Source of the DNA: a virus
Strand: one strand, 5' to 3'
IMG/VR virus record: IMGVR_UViG_3300043411_001027
Location: 1 to 30,597 of that record
DNA length: 30,597 bases
Positions 5,662 to 13,070 of this stretch are shown here, in pieces; the first letter of the stretch is position 1; each line of letters opens with the position of its first letter. The notes beneath the pieces are model-generated. The model searched no databases. It had not been told where the DNA came from and worked only from the letters and a program-made list of their open reading frames with translations. Made by a program: the position numbers and the translations under genes.

Positions 5662-6262
5662 CTAAAATAGTTTATCAAATTCTGCTGCAAAAACCTCTGG
5701 AAGCTTCGCTTTTTTGCTCATGTTGCACTTAGCACAAAGCAATTGAATATTGCTAATATCATTAGAACCACCTTTACTAAGCGGTACTATATGATCTACA
5801 TGGTACTTGTTACCTTTGGTTTTATGTAGTTTAGTTTTGCAGTATGGGCATTTTCCACTTTGTTGATCGAATAGAGCTAATATCTGTTTACCCGTATGCG
5901 TGCCGCCATTCTGCAACTTGGCGGCTCTGCGGTTTTGCCTGTGTGCTTTATCTAATGCTTTGCCTTTGGGTGTTTGTAGATATTTCTTATTGTATTCTGC
6001 CATATCGGCTTTATGGGCGTCGCGGTACAACTTAGCGCTGGCAGTAATTTTAGCTTTATTGGATTCATAATATTGCTTAGCTTTGGCTGCAGCCTGCGGT
6101 TTATTTGCATCATAACGCTGCTTGTTGCTAACTGCGTATTCTTCTTTATTATTTTTATAATATTGACGAAAATACACCCTGTTAACGGCATAATCCAGTT
6201 TAACGCAGCTTTTGCAGGTAGATCTAACGCCATATTTACCTAACTTAGCTTTATTAAACTCA
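5662..6262 (-). pseudogene. HNH endonuclease, 5'-truncated by the insertion
   Basis: The frame encodes zinc-finger remnant STCKSC, NKE-type repeats (YYKNNKEEYAVSNKQRYDAN and following) and a full HNH (CPYC, YHVDHIVPLSKGGSNDISNI, LLCAKCN), so it is a paralogue of 2591-3343. Upstream, the frame stays open to the repeat boundary at 6262 but contains no start codon before a GTG at 6177. The original ATG is now 1.8 kb away at 8092. It could still make a protein from GTG at 6177, which would keep the repeats and HNH. The stretch 5536-5661 downstream holds no clear gene. Confidence 0.75.
6054..6262. repeat. 209-bp direct repeat, left copy
   Basis: Positions 6054-6262 match 7836-8045 along their full length except for one extra base in the right copy (AACGCCAT here, AACGGCCAT at 8008-8015). 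Both carry the 5' part of the HNH gene. The repeats flank 6263-7835, which has no counterpart elsewhere in the window. Confidence 0.9.
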
Positions 6263-7394
6263 CCTTATTAATTTTAACATTCAATAACAAACTAGCATCT
6301 TTGTAATCAATGTATCCTTCGGCTAATCGTCTAGCTACCATTTCAGCCAAAACGTGACCGCTGCGATTAATAACACTCGCTATTTGCATATTGCTAGAAC
6401 CTGATTTTGGTGCTTGCTCATCCCGAGCTTTATACTGATTGCGAATATCTTGAAACTCTTGCTCATTTATTTTGTTATTTATTAGTGCAACTACCGCCAC
6501 AACAACGTGGCTTACTTTAAATTTATCGCCAATAGTTTTTATTTGAGACAATGGATCCATGCCATCTTTCCATAGCTTTAGAAACTCACCTTGCGGCACC
6601 AGAAATTCACCAGCAATTTTATTGCAGAGTGCTTCTATTTTGCTATCTTTGTTGCGATAACTTTCAGAGATACCAGAAGCATTTAACCACAGATGTGCTA
6701 ATTCATGAATTAAAGTAAAAATTTTAGCCTTACTTTTATCAGCGGTATTGATAAATATCATCGGAACAATTTTATGAGCAACAGAAAACCCAAGAAATTG
6801 ATTAGTATCTAAGTGGCGATGCGTATTATTAATAACGCAAGAATTTTGTATAACTAAAACGCCAGCAGCTTCTGCAGACTTCACCAGATTTCTATAATAA
6901 CCATCAATATCTGTTTGCGTTGTTGGATGAGGCGGGGTTAAGACACGATTCATATCCGCTACAATGTCTTTTACTTTGGCAGAGGTATTAAATTTACCAA
7001 CAAATTTCAACTCATCTACGCCAAGATTATTTCTAGTTTCAATTAGCCAATCTTGTTTATAGATTGCGTCTAAATATATTTTCTTGAAGTTCTCATCTAA
7101 TGGTGTTTTATCATTACGAGTACGTAAATCTGGTATAGATATTTGAACATCCCGTGGTGGTGTATCCAATAATAAAAAACCAACAGATTTATCGGCTTTA
7201 TGGGCGAGAGCTTTGGCTTGAGACTCGGTCAATTCACCACGCAGTATTTTTTGTTGCCCTAGCTCAGTTTTAGATTGAGATTGAGCAAAATCTTCTAGTC
7301 CGCCACAACGCTCTCCAAACCACGCCAATACGGCTGGATTGACTAAAATTGTTTCTCTTGTTTTTTTCATGGTATTACTTCTATTCACTGACAT
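6240..7394 (-). CDS. ImmA/IrrE-family metalloprotease-like protein with XRE-like N-terminus
   Basis: A 384-aa protein. Residues 20-75 look like the XRE/HTH-like N-terminus usual for long ImmA/IrrE proteins. The zinc site HELAH lies at residues 230-234 (H230, E231, H234), with a downstream acidic helix EALCNKIAGEFLVP. Family members cleave or inhibit repressors, or act in toxin-antitoxin pairs. The last eight codons and the stop lie inside the left 209-bp repeat, so the natural C-terminus was cut by the insertion. The start could also be M9 at 7370 (MKKTRETILVNP). A promoter at 7415-7443 suggests independent expression. Confidence 0.85.
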   Translation of the reverse strand: MSVNRSNTMKKTRETILVNPAVLAWFGERCGGLEDFAQSQSKTELGQQKILRGELTESQAKALAHKADKSVGFLLLDTPPRDVQISIPDLRTRNDKTPLDENFKKIYLDAIYKQDWLIETRNNLGVDELKFVGKFNTSAKVKDIVADMNRVLTPPHPTTQTDIDGYYRNLVKSAEAAGVLVIQNSCVINNTHRHLDTNQFLGFSVAHKIVPMIFINTADKSKAKIFTLIHELAHLWLNASGISESYRNKDSKIEALCNKIAGEFLVPQGEFLKLWKDGMDPLSQIKTIGDKFKVSHVVVAVVALINNKINEQEFQDIRNQYKARDEQAPKSGSSNMQIASVINRSGHVLAEMVARRLAEGYIDYKDASLLLNVKINKVSLIKLS

Positions 7395-7414
7395 AGTGCA
7401 TCTCTTGAAACACT

Positions 7415-7468
7415 ATTTTACTATAACTATAATCTACATACAACGCTATCATGCTACAAGGTTTGTAG
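7415..7468 (-). promoter_or_regulatory. Promoter and palindrome upstream of the ImmA/IrrE gene
   Basis: On the minus strand TTGTAT (7443-7438), a 17-nt spacer and TAAAAT (7420-7415) make a plausible sigma70 promoter. Just upstream, 7454-7468 is an inverted repeat (CTACAA, 3-nt loop, TTGTAG) without a T-run, which looks more like an operator than a terminator. Confidence 0.45.
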
Positions 7469-7509
7469 TGGCTTATTTTCAAATTTAGATTTACAAAAAT
7501 TTCAAATTA

Positions 7510-8016
7510 CTATACTTTAAACTTAAAATTATACTTCTGTTGTAGCGCATTAAATACTTTCTCAATTACTTTTTTATTTTGCAAGTTAAGCAAACTCATC
7601 TGTTCACGATAAACGTTCTCATGTGACAAATTATTAATTATTTGAGCATATTCAGGCGTTTGATCGCTATTAAATCCGATTTGCTGTAATACATAAGAGA
7701 ACCCACCGACACCCAGAAATGAACTAATGGCTTCCAATAATTGCCGTAAAATCGCAAAATGATATTGATATAGCTTATCTTGTTCAATTGCATCAGCTAA
7801 TATTTGCAAAATAAATAAATGATATAAAAATACATCTTTATTGGATTCATAATATTGCTTAGCTTTGGCTGCAGCCTGCGGTTTATTTGCATCATAACGC
7901 TGCTTGTTGCTAACTGCGTATTCTTCTTTATTATTTTTATAATATTGACGAAAATACACCCTGTTAACGGCATAATCCAGTTTAACGCAGCTTTTGCAGG
8001 TAGATCTAACGGCCAT
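7510..8016 (-). pseudogene. Chimeric ORF: HNH N-terminal repeats fused to the tail of an AAA ATPase
   Basis: The first 60 or so codons (MAVRSTCKSC to KQYYESNK) are the HNH repeat region and match the left copy. After the repeat boundary at 7836 the protein changes to about 108 aa (ILQILADAIEQDKLYQYHFA ... FLGVGGF ... IINNLSHENVYREQ). That resembles the C-terminus of AAA_13-type ATPases, found in phage defence and anticodon-nuclease systems. The junction happens to be in frame. No Walker motifs remain. The fused frame could be translated from ATG at 8016, created by the extra base in this copy, but a function is doubtful. Confidence 0.7.
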
Positions 8017-8045
8017 ATTTACCTAACTTAGCTTTATTAAACTCA
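7836..8045. repeat. 210-bp direct repeat, right copy
   Basis: Matches 6054-6262 apart from one inserted base. The boundaries are sharp: sequence diverges beyond CTTTATTGGATTC on the left and beyond TATTAAACTCA on the right. Confidence 0.9.
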
Positions 8046-8092
8046 GTTATTGATTTTTCAATGTAACACGTTGTGCATGTTTTTAGTTGCAT
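8006..8092 (-). pseudogene. 5' end of the disrupted HNH gene, frameshifted
   Basis: ATG at 8092 starts MQLKTCTTCYIEKSITEF and continues through NKAKLGKYG, the same N-terminal finger as in the paralogue at 2591-3343. The extra base at 8011/8012 then shifts the frame to R-stop at 8006. Joining this 5' end to the left copy without the extra base restores one continuous HNH gene of about 215 codons. An intact RBS-like GAAGAG lies upstream. Confidence 0.75.
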
Positions 8093-8106
8093 TTTAGTTC
8101 TCTTCT

Positions 8107-8186
8107 AAAATATATCTCATGATAGGATATTGGCAGGCAGTGAGATGCTGCGGTTCGGTAATTACCCTAGCCAATACAGTATTATA
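8107..8186 (-). promoter_or_regulatory. Promoter and structured leader D before the broken HNH gene
   Basis: TGGTATAAT (TATAAT at 8186-8181) inside the end of the RusA gene starts a leader of about 80 nt. TATTGGC/GCCAATA (8176-8170 with 8134-8128) closes a domain that contains a hairpin with GCAG/CTGC arms and a 7-nt loop (plus-strand TGAGATG, 8141-8147). Six loop bases are complementary to ATCTCA at 8114-8119, near the ribosome site. This is a loop-pairing leader related in spirit to A-C, but without a terminator U-run. Confidence 0.45.
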
Positions 8187-8550
8187 CCACAATCTCAGCC
8201 AACACTAATTCAATTCGTGGGTTTAATTTACTGACTTCACCACGTCTAATAACTATCTTATCAATTTGGTTATCATCGCATTGTAATCCATTAAATACAC
8301 CATCTAAAATAGCCTTGCATGAAGCAAGCACATTATCCAAATCATATTTTCTTAAGTCTTTACGGTATATAGTTAAGTCTATTTTTAAGCGTGAATAATC
8401 AGCAAAATAACCTGCATATTCTTTGCTTAGATTATACCCTAAATTCTTGGCAGTGGCTTTAACTTTAGCTTTTGTGTGAAAATGCCGTATAACATTTGGG
8501 TTTAATGTTTTATCTGGGTAAGGCATCTCAATTATAATTTGCTTTGGCAT
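8182..8550 (-). CDS. rusA: RusA-like Holliday-junction resolvase
   Basis: A 122-aa protein of normal RusA length. The family's acidic catalytic pattern is present: KYDLDNVLASCKAILDGVFN (two Asp, then the Lys and DG), followed by the DD of LQCDDNQIDKI. RusA cuts four-way DNA junctions produced in recombination and replication restart, here probably clearing branches before packaging. Its start overlaps the preceding 63-aa gene by 19 nt, and it closes the replication operon that begins at 13762. The leader D promoter lies within its last codons. Confidence 0.85.
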   Translation of the reverse strand: MPKQIIIEMPYPDKTLNPNVIRHFHTKAKVKATAKNLGYNLSKEYAGYFADYSRLKIDLTIYRKDLRKYDLDNVLASCKAILDGVFNGLQCDDNQIDKIVIRRGEVSKLNPRIELVLAEIVV

Positions 8551-8723
8551 TTTTTAACCTCCACCCCATACCCCATAACCTTTTTATTGCCATATTTGGT
8601 AGCGGTGGCGCATACTTTACGTAGTTGTGCAGCCAATGCCTTACCCTGTGCTTTCGTTAGTGCTATGCCGCCGTAAATTGTGTTTAAAATAATACGGTTG
8701 TCTTGCTCTGTTACTTTAATCAT
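8532..8723 (-). CDS. Unknown 63-aa basic protein
   Basis: It starts MIKVTEQDNRIILNTIYGGI and has a basic helical middle (KAQGKALAAQLRKVC). No family recognised. The start overlaps the stop of the upstream Cys-rich gene (ATGATT across 8723-8720), and its own end overlaps rusA, so it belongs to the same translationally coupled operon. Confidence 0.65.
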   Translation of the reverse strand: MIKVTEQDNRIILNTIYGGIALTKAQGKALAAQLRKVCATATKYGNKKVMGYGVEVKKCQSKL

Positions 8724-8887
8724 TTACTATCTCCCCAAAACTCATTGTCGTGATTTTGCCATTCTTTACAACATTCATGAGAATAAACAAAATCCCCACA
8801 TTTATCGCTGGCATCATTAACACAAATTAAATCGCTTATCTCGTTTAACATACCATAATCACAGTTCTGACATTCTTTAACTATCAT
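8720..8887 (-). CDS. Small Cys-rich protein (55 aa)
   Basis: ATG at 8887 opens MIVKECQNCDYGMLNEISDL and ends EFWGDSK. Cysteines at CQNC, LIC, KC and ECC suggest a small metal-binding knuckle. It overlaps both neighbours by 4 nt (ATGA type), which supports it as a real gene despite its size. Similar short Cys-rich proteins occur in phage early operons. I cannot assign a role. Confidence 0.65.
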   Translation of the reverse strand: MIVKECQNCDYGMLNEISDLICVNDASDKCGDFVYSHECCKEWQNHDNEFWGDSK

Positions 8888-8955
8888 TTCCCACCCCTCA
8901 TTAAAAAAGCCCTAACGATTAAATACAGCAAACATAGTACGAATACAGCTAGCAT
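8884..8955 (-). CDS. Tiny membrane peptide (23 aa)
   Basis: ATG at 8955 overlaps the end of the DnaC-like gene (ATGCTAG), and its stop overlaps the next ATG. The product starts MLAVFVLCLLYLIVRAFLM, a single hydrophobic helix, and ends RGGK. Only the coupling of starts and stops supports it. It could be a membrane-targeted regulator or may only couple translation. Confidence 0.45.
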   Translation of the reverse strand: MLAVFVLCLLYLIVRAFLMRGGK

Positions 8956-9773
8956 TGCTTACCTCGCCAACTTTCACCAGTAAATTGAATGGCTTTGCTA
9001 GTGTCGCGCAAACGATCAATTATCCGCTCACCAATAACTGATGCCAGCGTTATCACTTTTTTATCCTCACTTTTTAGTGATAAGTTAGTTATTATTATCG
9101 TGCTTCGCTTCATTTCGTAGCGCCTGTTAATCACTTTGCTAATCGTCTTAATGTCGTACTCGCCCATGTTGGCGATTATCTCATCTATGATAAGTAAATC
9201 GGGCTTTGTGTAATTAAATACCTTTGCTTTTACACTTTGCTTGTCGTTAAACCCCTGCTGCACATCGTCAACCATATCAGACGCTGAGATAAACAATGCA
9301 GAAGCGTGTTTGTTGATAGCTGCTTCAGCGATAGCACACGCTAAATGACTTTTGCCTAGTCCAACCCCTCCAAATAAGATTAAACCACCGCCAAGGCTTA
9401 ACCTAAGGCTAATGTTATTTATAAAATCTCTAATCTTATCTAAGTTGGCTTTATTGTCTGGTGTTTCGATGAAATTATCCAAAGTTTTACCAACAAATCG
9501 AGGTGGGATACCTGACCTATCGAATAGTTTACTTACTAGATTGTTGTGGTATTCAAGTTTACCCCCCTCAATTAAGTTTCTAACTTCAGCTTTTATCCGT
9601 GATTCTTTCAATAACGCTTCACAAGTAGGGCATTTCGTTATCATTTCACGATTGCCTATGACGATTAAATAGGTCCGCTGTTCGTATTCGCCATGTTCTG
9701 CACATGACGAATTTGTAGATTTAATCAGCTTCATCCATTTATCAGTATTGAACGGTTGATTAAAACCATTCAT
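8949..9773 (-). CDS. DnaC-like helicase loader (AAA+ ATPase)
   Basis: A 274-aa protein. An N-terminal region has cysteines at C24, C48 and C51 (CPTC), which may bind zinc. The AAA+ core has Walker A GGVGLGKS at 135-142 and Walker B LLIIDE at 193-198, with a sensor-I-like TIIITNLS. This is the DnaC/IstB loader layout. It would load the replicative helicase at the origin with the O-like initiator at 12336-13070. Its ATG overlaps the methyltransferase stop (TAATG). No replicative DnaB-type helicase is in the window, so the host one is probably used. Confidence 0.88.
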   Translation of the reverse strand: MNGFNQPFNTDKWMKLIKSTNSSCAEHGEYEQRTYLIVIGNREMITKCPTCEALLKESRIKAEVRNLIEGGKLEYHNNLVSKLFDRSGIPPRFVGKTLDNFIETPDNKANLDKIRDFINNISLRLSLGGGLILFGGVGLGKSHLACAIAEAAINKHASALFISASDMVDDVQQGFNDKQSVKAKVFNYTKPDLLIIDEIIANMGEYDIKTISKVINRRYEMKRSTIIITNLSLKSEDKKVITLASVIGERIIDRLRDTSKAIQFTGESWRGKQC

Positions 9774-10786
9774 TAGAATAACGCTTCTTGCATTAGCTCA
9801 TCATTAAACCGCTCATTGGCTAAAGATAAATTAATCGTTGCTTGTTTAAAGTAGCTATCTTTGAGCTCGATTCCAATTGCTTTGCGTCCAAGACTTACAG
9901 GGCTATATACTTCACTTCCTACACCCATGAATGGAGTTAATACAACTTCGTTGGGGTTGCTATATAAGTCAACTAATCTGTCAATAACATCAAGTTGTAA
10001 CGGATGAACGTGTTTCTCATCGTCTTCTTCTTTACTATCTCGAAAAGGCAAAACATTATCAATCCTGATATCATCCCATACGCTTGAAGCATAACGCTGC
10101 CAAATGTAGTGACTTAGTTTATTACTTTTTGGGTCTTTGTGGTCTGCATAAGTATTTTTTAAATAATCCCATAATTGCACTGCATCAAAATTAGTTTCAT
10201 TGGCTCGATTAAATATCCCAACCATGGCAGGCAAAATTGGAGTGTCTCCATAATATTTAGTTAAGCCGCTATTATGAGTTACTGGAACTTCATTGTCACC
10301 ATTTCTCTTAAATATTAAAACATAATCAGGCATCGCAGTAAAGCATTTAGTGCTATCCTCAACAATGAATTTGTGCATTAATGATTGTACCATTGTGCGC
10401 GTTCTTACTCGTAGCGGCTCTTTCCAGATTGTAATGCGATTATAAAGCTTAAAGCCGTTATCCTCGTATAGTTTAATAATCTCATGTGGAAAGTCTGCAA
10501 GCCGTCCATCATGCTGGATCAAATCAGTGCAATGCACGGCATTAATTCTGCCGGGTTTAGTGACTCGTGAAAGCTCTTTAACCAAAAATCCATACTGAGC
10601 TAGAAACTCTTCGTTGGTTGCGCAATTACTCATGTCTCTATGATCTGAGCTATAATTATACAACCCCGAAAATGGAGGTGAATATATAACTAAATCAGCA
10701 ATATTATCAGGCAATGCTGCCACAACCTCAACACAATCACCATTGTAAAGCGTGTAATTAGTTCCGTTAGTTTGGTCTTTAATCAT
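9773..10786 (-). CDS. DNA methyltransferase (N4-cytosine or N6-adenine type)
   Basis: A 337-aa enzyme. The catalytic motif IV is SPPF at residues 36-39 near the N-terminus, and the AdoMet motif I is FMGVGSE near residue 288 followed by AIGIELKDSYF. This order (IV first, I last) is that of beta-class amino methyltransferases. SPPF leans towards N4-cytosine, but N6-adenine is possible. Placed 10 nt after the SNF2-type helicase, with AAAGGA before its start. No cognate restriction gene is visible, so it may protect phage DNA from host restriction. Confidence 0.88.
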   Translation of the reverse strand: MIKDQTNGTNYTLYNGDCVEVVAALPDNIADLVIYSPPFSGLYNYSSDHRDMSNCATNEEFLAQYGFLVKELSRVTKPGRINAVHCTDLIQHDGRLADFPHEIIKLYEDNGFKLYNRITIWKEPLRVRTRTMVQSLMHKFIVEDSTKCFTAMPDYVLIFKRNGDNEVPVTHNSGLTKYYGDTPILPAMVGIFNRANETNFDAVQLWDYLKNTYADHKDPKSNKLSHYIWQRYASSVWDDIRIDNVLPFRDSKEEDDEKHVHPLQLDVIDRLVDLYSNPNEVVLTPFMGVGSEVYSPVSLGRKAIGIELKDSYFKQATINLSLANERFNDELMQEALF

Positions 10787-10796
10787 GATAAATCCT

Positions 10797-12164
10797 TTAG
10801 ATAAAATTAGGTAAAATTAATTCTTTGTTAAATTCTTTGTAATTAATATTAAAATCACTGTTTACATTTTTAGTTAAATTTTCGTATAAATCTTGTGCTT
10901 TTTTAGTTTTTTGCTGCAAGGCTTCAATTACACGCCCCTGACCCTCACTAATCACCAAGTCAATAGTGACTGGCTTTGTTTGTCCAAATCTCCAAAACCG
11001 CCGAATTGATTGGTAATACTGCTCATAACTCCATGTTGGAAAGAACACAGCATGATTGCAATGTTGCCAATTTAAACCCTGCCCAGTCATTTTAGCTTTA
11101 GTAATAATTCGCTTAATATTACCCTCTGCAAAATTGATAAGTATATCCTCTTTTTGCTCAATTGTCATAGCCCCTCTAATTTCAATCGCATCTGGGTCTA
11201 ATTTAGCTAATAAAGATGATTCATTATTTAAGTTACACCAATATACCGATGTTTTATCGCTTGCTAATTCTACAGCTTTTTGGCATCTCGCCTCATAAGT
11301 TGCGACTTGCTCGTTTTTAACCTCTGTCATGGTTTTAGCTTTTTTAGCAAACAGTAACTGTTGACTACCATCAGTCATTAGTTCTTTATTGATAACTATT
11401 TGGTTGTTGGTTATAAGCTCTGGCAGATTATAGCGCTCATCACTAAAGCCTAAATCACTAGGCTTTTTGATCATCATAGCCCATTGATTCACCCAGGCAA
11501 AAAAATCACGTTCTGCATGAGGTTTGAGATACCACCGATCACCAATATTCATATTATTACTGTCCATGTCATTTTGATTATTTTTAAAAAATTTGGACAG
11601 CATATCCATGTAGCCCATATAACCCAATACCTCTGAGCTAGTTCCTAATTCTGTAAAGTCATTGGGGCTTGGAGTGGCACTTGAGATATAGCGATAAGGT
11701 ATTTTTCGCATGAAAGCCGTTAGCTCTGTTTTTATTTTTCCGTTAAAGTTTTTCAATATTGAACTTTCGTCACAAATAACCCCGACAAAATCAGTTGAGT
11801 TAAAATAGTGTAACCGCTCATAATTACAAATTACTATGTTTTTAGTAAACTTACCATCTTTTGAGTATTCAATATCATCAATACCTAGCTTATTAGCTTC
11901 TTTAATAAATTGGAACGCTACAGCTAAAGGCGTTAAGATTATCACCCGTTTATTTGTTTCACGGATAATATTATTTGCAATTGAAATTTGGATTAGCGTC
12001 TTGCCAAGTCCAGTATCGGCAAAAACTGCCATACGCCCCTTAACAATCGCTTTTTCGATTATTGCGGCTTGAAAGTCAAACGCAATATCAGGCACGTAAT
12101 TTGGTATAAACCCAAACTCACCGCTTAAGTGCCTTTTTGAGTTGATAAAATCTTTATATTCCAT
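10797..12164 (-). CDS. SNF2/DEAD-like superfamily 2 helicase
   Basis: A 455-aa protein. Walker A ADTGLGKT lies at residues 49-56, motif Ia-like VIILTPLAVAFQF follows, the Walker B is DESS at 132-135 and the motif III SATP is present. The C-terminal half has TGQGLNWQHCNHAVFF and the arginine-finger motif QSIRRFWRFGQ. The pattern is that of phage SNF2-like helicases found beside methyltransferases. It may remodel DNA or RNA during replication or restart. It is transcribed behind leader B at 12181-12290, with TTAGGT as ribosome site. Confidence 0.88.
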   Translation of the reverse strand: MEYKDFINSKRHLSGEFGFIPNYVPDIAFDFQAAIIEKAIVKGRMAVFADTGLGKTLIQISIANNIIRETNKRVIILTPLAVAFQFIKEANKLGIDDIEYSKDGKFTKNIVICNYERLHYFNSTDFVGVICDESSILKNFNGKIKTELTAFMRKIPYRYISSATPSPNDFTELGTSSEVLGYMGYMDMLSKFFKNNQNDMDSNNMNIGDRWYLKPHAERDFFAWVNQWAMMIKKPSDLGFSDERYNLPELITNNQIVINKELMTDGSQQLLFAKKAKTMTEVKNEQVATYEARCQKAVELASDKTSVYWCNLNNESSLLAKLDPDAIEIRGAMTIEQKEDILINFAEGNIKRIITKAKMTGQGLNWQHCNHAVFFPTWSYEQYYQSIRRFWRFGQTKPVTIDLVISEGQGRVIEALQQKTKKAQDLYENLTKNVNSDFNINYKEFNKELILPNFI

Positions 12165-12180
12165 TTTGTAACCTAAAATA

Positions 12181-12290
12181 AAAAAGCCGCTAAAGTTATG
12201 AACGTGGTAGATTTCATAAAATAACGGCTATTTATTTAGGTGATTGATTATTAACTCTACTACCACATAGAAATAATGAATCACCCAATA
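12181..12290 (-). promoter_or_regulatory. Kissing-loop leader B (candidate attenuator)
   Basis: RNA on the minus strand: P1 pairs 12285-12279 with 12245-12239 (GGTGATT/AATCACC) and extends, after one mismatch, by ATTATT/AATAAT. P2 pairs AGCCG/CGGCT (12229-12225 with 12189-12185) and TTATGAA/TTCATAA (12219-12213 with 12202-12196), and a U-run follows at 12185-12181. The P2 loop holds GTGGTAG (plus strand, 12204-12210), exactly complementary to CTACCAC in the P1 loop (12260-12266). The design matches leaders A and C with unrelated loop sequence. Confidence 0.75.
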
Positions 12291-12295
12291 CCAAT

Positions 12296-12322
12296 ATTAT
12301 ATCACAGCTAAAATAAACTGTG
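12296..12322 (-). promoter_or_regulatory. Extended -10 promoter with flanking inverted repeat
   Basis: TGATATAAT (TATAAT at 12301-12296) starts leader B. No good -35 is present. The inverted repeat CACAG (12303-12307) and CTGTG (12318-12322) lies directly upstream and could be an operator. Confidence 0.6.
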
Positions 12323-12335
12323 TTACTTTTTTTAA

Positions 12336-13070
12336 TTAAAACTCTACTTCACCAGGTATTGCATTAGTGAAGTCGCCCATTGTGTGATAACTAGGCTTTT
12401 GATTAGCAACTAAAGCACAATTAGCCCGCTCAAACTTATCATTAAACTTGGCGCGCTTGAATATTGTTGATAGTGTCACGTATTTATTCTCAATGTACCA
12501 GTTGTCATTAGCAATAAAATCAATTACTTTTTTTATTTCTGCTACTGAATAAGTTTTTAGTAAAAATTCAATATTAGCTAAAACTTCTTTTGTCCCTTTA
12601 GATTTTGAATTAGTTACTTTGTTGAAATGATCGATAACTTCTTTTATATTATTATATGTATTATCTTTTGTATTCTTATTATATGTATTATTACTTATTA
12701 TAATGTCGTTAAGTTTTTTAACGACCAGTGGTTTAATTTCTTTACTACCAGTCGTTAAGTTTTTTAACGACAAGCAGTTAACTAATTCATCTACTTGTAG
12801 CATAAAATATCTACGACAAGGCACACCCTCGCGCTTATCAATAAGAATATTAGAATTAATCAAATTTTCAATTGCTTTGCTTGCTTGATGTTTACTTAAT
12901 GTGGTTATTTCTTCAATTTCTTCATAAGTAAAATAAAACCATCCCTCATTATAATTTTGCTTACTCGCAAAAGCACCCAAAACAATAGACTCGTGCAGTC
13001 CAATTATTTTAATAATTGATTTATTTAGCATAATAAACCCATCTTGGGCTATGAATTGTAAAATATTCAT
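12336..13070 (-). CDS. Phage replication initiator, O-like (DnaD/Phg_2220_C type)
   Basis: A 244-aa protein. Residues 10-90 form a winged-helix region (FYFTYEEIEEITTLSKHQAS then KAIENLINSNIL). A low-complexity Asn/Lys/Thr linker (about 125-145) follows. The C-terminal domain around 145-215 (EVIDHFNKVTNSKSKGTKEV ... WYIENKYVTLSTIFK) matches the conserved phage C-terminal domain found in replication initiators. The DNA coding the linker carries inverted repeats and an AT-rich stretch that look like an origin, as in lambda O. It starts at the stop of the Rha gene (1-nt overlap) and lies upstream of the helicase and DnaC-like loader. Confidence 0.8.
   Translation of the reverse strand: MNILQFIAQDGFIMLNKSIIKIIGLHESIVLGAFASKQNYNEGWFYFTYEEIEEITTLSKHQASKAIENLINSNILIDKREGVPCRRYFMLQVDELVNCLSLKNLTTGSKEIKPLVVKKLNDIIISNNTYNKNTKDNTYNNIKEVIDHFNKVTNSKSKGTKEVLANIEFLLKTYSVAEIKKVIDFIANDNWYIENKYVTLSTIFKRAKFNDKFERANCALVANQKPSYHTMGDFTNAIPGEVEF
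12649..12771. other. Candidate replication origin inside the initiator gene
   Basis: Two identical 21-nt inverted repeats, with arms GTCGTTAA and TTAACGAC and a 5-nt loop, lie at 12705-12725 and 12751-12771 (46 nt apart). Beside them a 16-bp direct repeat TTATTATATGTATTAT occurs at 12649-12664 and 12676-12691, in a nearly pure A/T stretch that could melt easily. The repeats are in the linker part of the gene. The arrangement of initiator sites next to an AT-rich element inside the initiator gene is that of lambda ori. Confidence 0.65.

Noticed and set aside
6054-8045. The direct repeats as ends of an insertion sequence
   Set aside because: No transposase, no terminal inverted repeats and no short target duplication. 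The repeats are HNH coding sequence.
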